Assembly: GCF_011045015.1 (NCBI RefSeq)
Contig: NZ_JAAKZY010000085.1
Coordinates: 1-41,623 of the forward strand
Length of the DNA: 41,623 bases
Reading direction: 5' to 3'
Source: Streptomyces scabichelini
Lineage (GTDB): Bacteria; Actinomycetota; Actinomycetes; Streptomycetales; Streptomycetaceae
This document shows, in pieces, positions 30,529-37,762 of this stretch; position 1 is the stretch's first letter, and every line of letters starts with the position of its first letter. The position numbers and the translations under genes are program-made. The notes beneath the pieces were generated by a model. That model had not been told where the DNA came from and did not search any database. It worked only from the letters and a program-made list of their open reading frames with translations.

Positions 30529-31812
30529 TCATGTGAGGCATGCCCCGATCCCGGCCGTCGTCCACGGCAGGTCGAGGATCTCCAGTTCCTGGCCGGAGCG
30601 TCCGCCGCCGGGCGGGACGACCGCGAGCGCGTCGGCGACAGCGATGCCGCGCAGCATGGCCGGGCCGTTGTAGTGCAGCGGCACGGCCCGGTCCTCGCGC
30701 AGCACGACGGGGATCAGCCGGGTGTCGTACGGATGCCCGTGCACCGCGTCCTTGAGGGGCAGCGTGTACGGCTCGGGGGCCGCGCGTCCCGCGAGCGTGC
30801 GCAGCAAGGGCTCGGCGAGCGTGAGCAGGCCGGAGACGGCGGCGAGGGGGTTGCCGGGCAGGCCCACGAGGTGCTGGTCCTTCTTGATGCGGGCCAGCAG
30901 CATGGGGTGGCCGGGGCGCGCCATGACGCCGTTGACCAGGAGCTGGGCTCCGATGCGGCGCAGGGTGGGGTGCACGTGGTCGACCGGGCCCGCGGCGGTG
31001 CCGCCGGTGGTGACGATGAGGTCGGCGTCGGAGTTCTGCAGAGCCTTGTGCAGGGCCTCGGCGTCGTCGCCGAGCCTGCGCACCGCGATGACGTTCGCAC
31101 CGAATCCGTGGAGCCAGGGCGGCAGCATGGGGCCGAGCGCGTCCCGGATCAGGCCTTCGTGGGGCAGTCCCTCGGTGAGCAACTCGTCGCCCAGGACGAG
31201 GACTTCGGCGCGCGGGCGGGGAACGGCGGAGACGGTGTCGTATCCGGCGGCGGCGGCGAGTCCGAGCACGGCCGGGGTGACCAGCGTCCCGGGCGGCAGG
31301 AGGGTGTCGCCGGAGTGGCACTCCTGGCCGCGCGGGCGGATGTCCTGCCCGTGCACGACCTCCCGGGTCGCGTGCAGTCGCCCCTTGTCGTCGGTGCTTC
31401 CGTGCTCGCTGCGCAGGACGGCGGTGGCGTCCTGCGGGATGCGCGCGCCGGTCGCGATCCGGACCGCCTCGCCGTCGGTGAGCGGCTCCGGCTCGGCATG
31501 TCCCGCGAGCACCCCGTCCGCCCGGACGACCCACGGTCCCGGACCGGCGACCGCCCAGCCGTCCATCGCGGACGTGTCGAACGACGGGAGGTCGGTGAGG
31601 GCGGTGAGGGGGGCGGCGAGGACGAGGCCCAGCGCGGCGTCGAGGCGGACGGCGCCGAGGGCGGCCAGGGGGCGGGGAGCTCGCTCGGCGATGGCGCGGG
31701 CTTCTGGCCAGGGGGTGGCATCGCTGTGCCCCTGGGCAGCGCTGTCCTTGACCAAGGCGAGGGCCTCCTCGACGTCGAGGTCGACGTCCTCGTAGTGCCC
31801 GCGGGCGGTCAT
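30529..31812 (-). CDS. Molybdopterin molybdotransferase MoeA-like
   Basis: 427 residues from the ATG at 31812, which overlaps the previous stop as ATGA. MoeA domains: PSFDTSAMDGWAV at about 75-87 (normally SAMDGYA), GARIPQDATAVLR, then the MoCF region with IVTTGGTAAGPVDHVHP and VGLPGNPLAAVSGLLTL. The canonical TGGVSVGDYD reads TGGTAAGPVDH here, so the active site deviates from E. coli MoeA. MoeA inserts molybdate into molybdopterin. The preceding gene is a MobA-like fusion, which supports a molybdenum-cofactor role. The last bases (CTCACATGA with flanks) are duplicated after the stop. Confidence 0.83.
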   Translation of the reverse strand: MTARGHYEDVDLDVEEALALVKDSAAQGHSDATPWPEARAIAERAPRPLAALGAVRLDAALGLVLAAPLTALTDLPSFDTSAMDGWAVAGPGPWVVRADGVLAGHAEPEPLTDGEAVRIATGARIPQDATAVLRSEHGSTDDKGRLHATREVVHGQDIRPRGQECHSGDTLLPPGTLVTPAVLGLAAAAGYDTVSAVPRPRAEVLVLGDELLTEGLPHEGLIRDALGPMLPPWLHGFGANVIAVRRLGDDAEALHKALQNSDADLIVTTGGTAAGPVDHVHPTLRRIGAQLLVNGVMARPGHPMLLARIKKDQHLVGLPGNPLAAVSGLLTLAEPLLRTLAGRAAPEPYTLPLKDAVHGHPYDTRLIPVVLREDRAVPLHYNGPAMLRGIAVADALAVVPPGGGRSGQELEILDLPWTTAGIGACLT

Positions 31813-32762
31813 CCGGCTTCCGGGCGGGCGTCGGGCTCCGTGGCCCCGCCGCCGGACGAGGTCGCGGAGTCCGTGGCTGCCGTGCCCGGCCGGGCCGCGG
31901 TGGTGTCCTCCTCGGCCCAGCGCAGCGCTAGTGCCGTCGCCTTGCGGGCGGCCTCGGCCACCGCCTCGGGGCCCCCCTTGGCTTGAGCAGCCGCGTATCC
32001 GACGAGGAACGTCGTCAGCGGCGCCGCGGGCCGGGCCACACCGTGCGCGGCGTCGCGAGCGAGGTCGAGCAGGACGCCGGTGTCGACGTCGAGGTCGATG
32101 CCCAGCTCGTCCTTGACTGCGGAAATCCATTCATCCAACACGTGCCCATGCTCCCTGATACGTGCCCGGGCGGCAGCGATGTCGTCCCAGGTGTCGCAGT
32201 CGAAGGACGCGACGGGGTCGGCGATACGGGTGAGGTCGAGCGCACCGGTGAGCCGCCGCAGCGGCAGCCCGGCCAGAGAGCCGTGCTCGGCGCCGAGCGC
32301 CGCCAGCTCGCGACGCAGCGCCGAACTCCGGTACGCGGCCACGAGCGGCTGGTCGCGGCCGCCGGGGTCGGTGAGCAGCACGCCTTCGGTTTCGGTCGAC
32401 CGAAGGGCCGTCAGCAGTCGCCGTACCGTCCCCTCGTCGAGGAACGGCAGATCGGCGGAGAGCACCACGACGTACTCCGCGGTGGTCCCTCGCAGCCCCG
32501 CGTCGAGCGCGGCCAGTGGGCCCGCGCCGGGCGGATCCTCGCGCGCCCACCGCACGGGGCGGGTGGTGGTCCTGCGGTCGGCCACGACCACGGTGGTGGC
32601 GGCACCGGAGCAGGCGGCCAGGACCCGGTCGAGCAGGGGGCGGCCGCCCACGCGCAGTCCGGGTTTGTCCGCCCCGCCCAGCCGCCGGGCGGCACCTCCG
32701 GCGAGCACGACGGCGTCGTGGACGTCGGCGTCGGGGTCGCCGGGGGGCTGGTACGCGGTCAC
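31809..32762 (-). CDS. MobA-like NTP transferase fused to DUF6457
   Basis: 317 residues from a GTG at 32762. Nucleotidyltransferase domain at about 14-200: AVVLAGGAARRLGGADKPGL, GRPLLDRVL and VVLSADLPFLDEGTV, the MobA signature for adding GMP to molybdopterin. Residues of about 220-285 (LDEWISAVKDELGIDLDVD...TTFLVGYAAAQ) match the DUF6457 domain often attached in actinobacteria. An acidic low-complexity tail follows. CATACT six bases before the GTG may be a leaderless -10, but the gene also lies 25 bp after bkdC and overlaps moeA by ATGA. Confidence 0.83.
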   Translation of the reverse strand: MTAYQPPGDPDADVHDAVVLAGGAARRLGGADKPGLRVGGRPLLDRVLAACSGAATTVVVADRRTTTRPVRWAREDPPGAGPLAALDAGLRGTTAEYVVVLSADLPFLDEGTVRRLLTALRSTETEGVLLTDPGGRDQPLVAAYRSSALRRELAALGAEHGSLAGLPLRRLTGALDLTRIADPVASFDCDTWDDIAAARARIREHGHVLDEWISAVKDELGIDLDVDTGVLLDLARDAAHGVARPAAPLTTFLVGYAAAQAKGGPEAVAEAARKATALALRWAEEDTTAARPGTAATDSATSSGGGATEPDARPEAG

Positions 32763-32787
32763 TCTCCGAGTATGCGTGCCGCAGCGA

Positions 32788-34320
32788 TCACAGGGAACGC
32801 AGGAGCACCGCCGGCTGTTCCACGCAGTCCGCCACATACCGCAGGAATCCGCCCGCCGTGCCGCCGTCGCACACCCGGTGGTCGAAAGTGAGCGAGAGCT
32901 GGACGACCTGCCGTACCGCCAGCTCGCCCTCGTGCACCCAGGGCTTGGGGACGATCCGGCCGACGCCGAGCATGGCCGTCTCGGGGTGGTTGATGATCGG
33001 CGTGGAGCCGTCGACGCCGAACACGCCGTAGTTGTTCAACGTGAAGGTCCCGCCGGTGAGTTCCCCGGGCGTGAGCGTTCCGGTCCGCGCCGCCTCGGTG
33101 AGCCGCGCGAACTCCGCGCTCAGCGACTCCGCGTCCCGCGTGTGCGCGTCCTTCACCACCGGCACGACGAGCCCCCGCTCGGTCTGTGCCGCGAACCCGA
33201 GGTGCACCTCGTCGAGCTGTACGACCTCCCGGGCGTCCATGTCGACCGTCGAGTTGAGCTCGGGGTGGCGGGCGAGCGCGGCGGTGCAGATACGGGCGAG
33301 CAGCGCGAGCAGGGAGATCTTCGGTCCCCCGGCCGCGTTCATCGCCACGCGCGCGTGCATGAGTTCCGTCGCGTCGGCGTCCACCCAGCAGGTCGCGTCG
33401 GGGATCTCGCGACGGCTGCGGGCCAGCTTGTCGGCGACGGCACCGCGTACGCCCCGCAGGGGGATGCGAGTGCCCGCGGCCGCGGGAACGCTCGGCGCGG
33501 ACGCGGGTGCCTCGTGAACGGGCGCGGCAGGCACGCGCGCGTGAGGGGCGGCCGAGGACTCGGGCGCCCCTGGCACGTACGGCGCGGTATCAGTCTTCGG
33601 CGCCCGGCCGCGTGCGCCGGCGGCCCGCGCCGCGTACTCCACGTCCGCCCGCAGAATGAGTCCGTCGGGTCCGGATCCCGCCAACTCCCGCAGATCCAGG
33701 CCGTATTCCCGCGCCAGCCGGCGTACGAGCGGGGAGATCACGGGCACGGGGCCGTCGATGCGGCTTCCGTCCTCGGCACCTGGCCGGCTCTCGGCGGATG
33801 CGACGTCCTGCGCGAGGCGGCGGGCGGCAGTGTCGTGCGCCGCCGTTCCCACGGCAACGCCGCCCTCGTCGCGGTCGGCGGCCGATGTGTCCGCACCGCG
33901 ACCGGCGGACGCGGCGTCCGCGCCGGCGGATCCCTCCGTGGGCTCACCCTGCGGTTGCCGCCCAGCAGCCGCGGGGCCTGCCGGCCGCACCCTGCCGCGC
34001 CGGGCGGGCGGCGTTCCCGTGCCGTAGCCCACCAGTACGTTGCCGGACCCTTCGTCCTCACCGCCGGCGGCGGACGCGCCCACCGCCACCGTCAACAGGG
34101 GTGCCCCGACGGGCAGTTCCGTCCCCTCCTCGCCGAAGCGGGCCGTGACCACGCCGCCGTACGGGCACGGCACGTCGACCAGTGCCTTGGCCGTCTCGAC
34201 CTCGACGACCGGCTGGTCGACGGCGACGACGTCGCCGACCTCGACGAGCCAGCGGACGATCTCGGCCTCGGTCAGCCCTTCGCCGAGGTCGGGCAGCCTG
34301 AATTCGAGGACTTGGGGCAT
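32788..34320 (-). CDS. bkdC: Branched-chain 2-oxoacid dehydrogenase E2, second complex
   Basis: 510 residues, ATG at 34320 overlapping the E1 beta stop by one base (TGATG). Lipoyl domain at 4-78 with K45 in EVETAKALVDV; a very long, Gly/Ala/Asp-rich linker; binding domain VRRLAREYGLDLRELAGSGPDGLILRADV; catalytic domain with TFDHRVCDG (H481, D485). Within the DHRxxDG box, Leu-Val of the paralogue is Val-Cys. Third gene of the bkdABC series and followed after 25 bp by the MobA-like gene. No E3 here either. Confidence 0.9.
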   Translation of the reverse strand: MPQVLEFRLPDLGEGLTEAEIVRWLVEVGDVVAVDQPVVEVETAKALVDVPCPYGGVVTARFGEEGTELPVGAPLLTVAVGASAAGGEDEGSGNVLVGYGTGTPPARRGRVRPAGPAAAGRQPQGEPTEGSAGADAASAGRGADTSAADRDEGGVAVGTAAHDTAARRLAQDVASAESRPGAEDGSRIDGPVPVISPLVRRLAREYGLDLRELAGSGPDGLILRADVEYAARAAGARGRAPKTDTAPYVPGAPESSAAPHARVPAAPVHEAPASAPSVPAAAGTRIPLRGVRGAVADKLARSRREIPDATCWVDADATELMHARVAMNAAGGPKISLLALLARICTAALARHPELNSTVDMDAREVVQLDEVHLGFAAQTERGLVVPVVKDAHTRDAESLSAEFARLTEAARTGTLTPGELTGGTFTLNNYGVFGVDGSTPIINHPETAMLGVGRIVPKPWVHEGELAVRQVVQLSLTFDHRVCDGGTAGGFLRYVADCVEQPAVLLRSL

Positions 34321-35324
34321 CAGTTCTCCGCCTCCCATTGCAGACGCGCCACCGCGTCCAGGATGCGGTCGACGCCGGGCAGATGGTGCCGCTCCAGCAT
34401 CGGCGGCGGGTACGGGATGTCGAACCCCGCCACCCGCAGCACCGGCGCCTCCAGGTAGTGGAAGCACCGCTCGGTGACCCGCGCGGCGATCTCACCGCCC
34501 GGTCCGCCGAAGCTCCCGGACTCGTGCACCACGACGGCCCGCCCCGTGCGCCGCACGGACGCGGAGACCGTCTCGTCGTCGAACGGCACCAGGGAGCGCA
34601 GATCGACGACTTCGACATTCCAGCCCTCCGCCCGCGCCGCCTCGGCGGCCTCCAGACAGACGGGCAGGGACGGCCCGTACGTGATCAGCGTGGCGCTCCG
34701 GCCCGAGCGCCGCACCACCGCGCGGCCTATCGGTTCAACGGCCGGCGGCTCTTCGGGGTTCCAGGAATCCTTCGACCAGTACAGGCGCTTGGGTTCGAGG
34801 AAGACCACCGGGTCGTCGGAGGCGATGGCGGCGCGCAGCAGCCCGTACGCGTCGGCGACCGTCGCGGGCGTGACGACATGGAGCCCCGGAGTCGCCATGT
34901 AGTACGCCTCGGAGGAGTCGCTGTGGTGCTCGACGCCACCGATCCCTCCCCCGTAGGGGACACGGATCGTGATCGGCAGCGGCATCGCCCCGCGCGTGCG
35001 GTTGCGCATCCGCGACACATGCGAGATCAGCTGCTCGAAGGCCGGGTACGCGAAGGCGTCGAACTGCATCTCCACGACCGGCCGCAGCCCGTACATCGCC
35101 ATGCCGACGGCGGTCCCCAGGATGCCTGCCTCGGCGAGCGGCGTGTCCGTACAGCGGTCCTCGCCGAACTCCTTGGCGAGCCCGTCGGTGACCCGGAAGA
35201 CACCGCCGAGGGTGCCGACGTCCTCACCCATGACGTGGACGGTCGGGTCGTCCGCCATCGCGTCGCGCAGCGCACGCCCGATGGCCTGCGCCATGGTGGC
35301 CGGCTTCACCGCGACCGTGGTCAT
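34320..35324 (-). CDS. bkdB: Branched-chain 2-oxoacid dehydrogenase E1 beta, second complex
   Basis: 334 residues, the length I recall for BkdB of S. avermitilis. MGEDVGTLGGVFRVTDGLAKEFGEDRC, DTPLAEAGILGTAVGMAM and RVPYGGGIGGVEHHSDSSEAYY mark E1 beta. The ATG at 35324 overlaps the E1 alpha stop (ATGA). Parallel in gene order to the complex at 18-21.7 kb. Confidence 0.92.
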   Translation of the reverse strand: MTTVAVKPATMAQAIGRALRDAMADDPTVHVMGEDVGTLGGVFRVTDGLAKEFGEDRCTDTPLAEAGILGTAVGMAMYGLRPVVEMQFDAFAYPAFEQLISHVSRMRNRTRGAMPLPITIRVPYGGGIGGVEHHSDSSEAYYMATPGLHVVTPATVADAYGLLRAAIASDDPVVFLEPKRLYWSKDSWNPEEPPAVEPIGRAVVRRSGRSATLITYGPSLPVCLEAAEAARAEGWNVEVVDLRSLVPFDDETVSASVRRTGRAVVVHESGSFGGPGGEIAARVTERCFHYLEAPVLRVAGFDIPYPPPMLERHHLPGVDRILDAVARLQWEAEN

Positions 35325-36472
35325 CGCGACGCTCCCTCCGACTCGTGCTGCCGCTCCTCGGCGGCCAGTTCGGCCCGCAACTGCGCCTCCTGCTCCAGGA
35401 GCTGGGTCGTGGGCCGGTCGTAGACGTGCGCGAAGAGGTCCATGGGGTCGAGTGCCGGGTCCTGGTTCATGCGCTCGCGCAGGTCCGCGGCCATCGTCTC
35501 GGCGTCCTCCCGTGCGGCCTGTATGCCGTCCTCGTCGAGGAGCCCGCGCTCGGTCAGCTCCTGCTCCAGGAGGGCGATCGGGTCGTGCGCGCGCCAGGCC
35601 TCGACCTCGGCGTCGCCGCGGTAGCGCTTGTCGTCGTCGGCGTTCGTGTGCGCGTCGATGCGGTACGTCACCGCCTCCACGAGCGTCGGACCGCCTCCCG
35701 CGCGCGCGTGGGCCACGGCTTCGCTGAGGACCTTGTGCACCGCGGCCGCGTCGTTGCCGTCGACCAGGCGGCCCGGCATGCCGTAGCCGACCGCCTTGTG
35801 GGCGAGGGAGGGCGCGGCGGTCTGCTTGGCGAGCGGGACGGAGATCGCGAAGCCGTTGTTCTGGACGAGGAAGACGACCGGGGCCTGCCAGACGGCGGCG
35901 AAGTTCAGCGCCTCGTGGAAGTCGCCCTCGCTGGTGCCGCCGTCGCCGACCAGGGCGAGCGCGACCACATCGTCGCCCTGAAGGCGCGCGGCGTGCGCGA
36001 GACCCACGGCATGCGGGAGTTGGGTCGCGAGGGGGGTGCACAGGGGCGCGATGCGGCGCTCACGGGGGTCGTATCCGCTGTGCCAGTCGCCGCGCAGAAG
36101 GCCCAGGGCCTGGACGGGGTCGAGGCCGCGGGCGACGGCGGCGAGCGTGTCGCGGTAGCTGGGGAAGAGCCAGTCGCGCTCTTCAAGGACGAGCGCGGCG
36201 GCGACCTGGCAGGCCTCCTGGCCGGTGGAGGAGGGGTAGACCGCGAGGCGGCCCTGTTTGGTGAGGGCCGTGGCCTGCGCGTTGTAGCGACGGCCGCGCA
36301 CCAGCTGCCCGTACAGGCGGCGCAGCAGCCCGGGGTCGGCCTCGGCCGCCGCTTCCGTGCCGAGGACGCGATACGGAGTCGCGTCGGGCAGCAGCGGCGC
36401 GGGGTCGGTGCGAGGCTGCCAGGCAGGCGGCGGGGTGGGCCGATAGGCGCCCCGCTGCTCCATGACCGTCAT
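35321..36472 (-). CDS. bkdA: Branched-chain 2-oxoacid dehydrogenase E1 alpha, second complex
   Basis: 383 residues, ATG at 36472 with AGGAGG seven bases upstream. TPP motif GDGGTSEGDFHEALNF ... NNGFAIS; phosphorylation-loop-like YRIDAHTNADDDKRYR. It lacks the basic N-terminal extension of the paralogue at 20581. Divergent from the Lrp regulator; the intergenic region carries a TetR-like 14-bp palindrome and two hairpins. First gene of a leftward series that may extend through the Mo-cofactor genes. Confidence 0.92.
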   Translation of the reverse strand: MTVMEQRGAYRPTPPPAWQPRTDPAPLLPDATPYRVLGTEAAAEADPGLLRRLYGQLVRGRRYNAQATALTKQGRLAVYPSSTGQEACQVAAALVLEERDWLFPSYRDTLAAVARGLDPVQALGLLRGDWHSGYDPRERRIAPLCTPLATQLPHAVGLAHAARLQGDDVVALALVGDGGTSEGDFHEALNFAAVWQAPVVFLVQNNGFAISVPLAKQTAAPSLAHKAVGYGMPGRLVDGNDAAAVHKVLSEAVAHARAGGGPTLVEAVTYRIDAHTNADDDKRYRGDAEVEAWRAHDPIALLEQELTERGLLDEDGIQAAREDAETMAADLRERMNQDPALDPMDLFAHVYDRPTTQLLEQEAQLRAELAAEERQHESEGASR

Positions 36473-36530
36473 GACGGCACCTCCTCGTGGGAGTGGTTCG
36501 GCGGCACACCGGTTGTGATGCGCCTCACCT

Positions 36531-36544
36531 ACCGATTGTTCGGT
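36531..36544. promoter_or_regulatory. TetR-type operator candidate in the bkdA-lrp region
   Basis: ACCGATTGTTCGGT: outer arms ACCGA and TCGGT are exact inverted repeats. It differs at one base from the site at 39330-39343 in the paaH-paaN region. It lies 59 bp upstream of the bkdA start and 102 bp upstream of the Lrp start. Confidence 0.65.
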
Positions 36545-36573
36545 CGTCGGCACATTTTGGCTACAGGCACCTT

Positions 36574-36626
36574 CAGGCTGTGGACAAACGGTTCTCCACA
36601 GCCTGGGATGGACGCAGTACGTCCAT
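36574..36626. promoter_or_regulatory. Two hairpins in the leader of the Lrp regulator gene
   Basis: CAGGCTGTGGA (36574-36584) pairs with TCCACAGCCTG (36595-36605), loop ten bases; ATGGACG (36608-36614) pairs with CGTCCAT (36620-36626), loop CAGTA. They may be dyad binding sites for the Lrp protein itself or leader RNA structure just before the ribosome-binding site GGAGG. Confidence 0.5.
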
Positions 36627-36645
36627 GGTATGGAGGCGGGGGGAC

Positions 36646-37146
36646 ATGGCACCTGAACAAATGGCCGAGGAGCCGGAGGGCGGCCGCGCCGACGTGCCTC
36701 CGCGTCCACTGGACGCCATCGATCAGGACATCCTGCAGATGCTGCGCTCGGACGGCCGTGCCTCGATACGGTCCGTGGCCGAGCGGGTCCATGTGTCCCG
36801 GGCCAACGCGTACGCGCGCATCAACCGGCTCATCGAGGACGGCGTGATCCTCGGCTTCGGCGCCCGGATCAACCACGAGCGGGCCGGGCAGGGCGCCGCC
36901 GCGTACATCACCCTGAAGATCGTGCAGAACTCCTGGCGCACGGTGCGCGAACAGCTCCGCGCACTCCCCGAAGTGGCCCATATCGCCCTGGTCAGCGGGG
37001 ACTTCGACGTGCTGCTCCTGGTGCACACGCCGGACAACAGGAATCTGCGCGAACTGGTGCTGACCCGGCTCCAGTCCATCCCGGAGGTGCTCAGCACCCG
37101 GACGCTGCTCGTTTTCGAGGAGGAGGACGTGGAGCCGGAGGGCTGA
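36646..37146 (+). CDS. bkdR: Lrp/AsnC family regulator (BkdR-like)
   Basis: 166 residues from the ATG at 36646; ATGs at 36625 and 36661 are in frame alternatives. HTH at about 22-70: LDAIDQDILQMLRSDGRASIRSVAERVHVSRANAYARINRLIEDGVI. RAM ligand-binding domain at about 85-155. Lrp proteins next to bkd genes sense branched-chain amino or oxo acids. Its place divergent from bkdA makes it the likely BkdR of Streptomyces, known there as a repressor of bkd expression (as I recall). Confidence 0.88.
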   Translation: MAPEQMAEEPEGGRADVPPRPLDAIDQDILQMLRSDGRASIRSVAERVHVSRANAYARINRLIEDGVILGFGARINHERAGQGAAAYITLKIVQNSWRTVREQLRALPEVAHIALVSGDFDVLLLVHTPDNRNLRELVLTRLQSIPEVLSTRTLLVFEEEDVEPEG

Positions 37147-37171
37147 CCTGCCGGGACGCGCGGCCCGGACG

Positions 37172-37762
37172 TCACCCCTCCTTGCGCAGCCCCTCGAAGA
37201 CCAGCCGCACGACCGCGTCGGCGACTTCGCGTTCGCCCACGCCCCGGCCGTCGGGCCGGTACCACTCGACGAGCGAGTTGATCATCCCGAAGACCAGCCG
37301 GGTGGCGAGCCCGAACTCCACGTCCGCGCGTACGTCCCCGTCTGCGGCCGCCGCCTTCAGGAGCTCGGCCACCCGGTGGTCGAACTCCCGGCGCCGCTCC
37401 AGGGCCCAGCGCTCGGTGCCGGTGTTGCCGCGCACGCGCAGCAGGAGCGTCACGTACGGCAGTTCGGCGGTGAGCACCTCGACCATGCGGCGGGTGACGT
37501 ACTCCAGGCGCTCCACGGCACGCCCCACGCGCGCGTGCTCCTCGTCGAGGATTCCGAAGAGCCCGTCCAGCGCCCGGCTGACGGCCCGGCGCAGCAGCTC
37601 CTCCTTGCCCGCGACGTGGTGGTATATCGACGACTTGGAGATGCCGGCCGCCTTGGAGAGGTGCTCCATGGACGTGCCGTCGTAGCCGCGCTCGTTGAAG
37701 ACCTGCACGGCGACGGAGAGCAGCGTCTCCGGCGTGTACGTGTCGCGCTTGGCGGTGGTCAT
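37172..37762 (-). CDS. TetR family transcriptional regulator
   Basis: 196 residues, ATG at 37762 overlapping the dehydrogenase stop (ATGA). HTH at about 12-57: TPETLLSVAVQVFNERGYDGTSMEHLSKAAGISKSSIYHHVAGKEEL. Helical ligand domain of the TetR_C type seen in acyl-CoA-responsive members. Because it is cotranscribed with the hydroxyacyl-CoA dehydrogenase, and two matching 14-bp palindromes lie at 36531 and 39330, it probably controls its own operon, paaN and the bkdA/lrp region. Confidence 0.9.
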   Translation of the reverse strand: MTTAKRDTYTPETLLSVAVQVFNERGYDGTSMEHLSKAAGISKSSIYHHVAGKEELLRRAVSRALDGLFGILDEEHARVGRAVERLEYVTRRMVEVLTAELPYVTLLLRVRGNTGTERWALERRREFDHRVAELLKAAAADGDVRADVEFGLATRLVFGMINSLVEWYRPDGRGVGEREVADAVVRLVFEGLRKEG

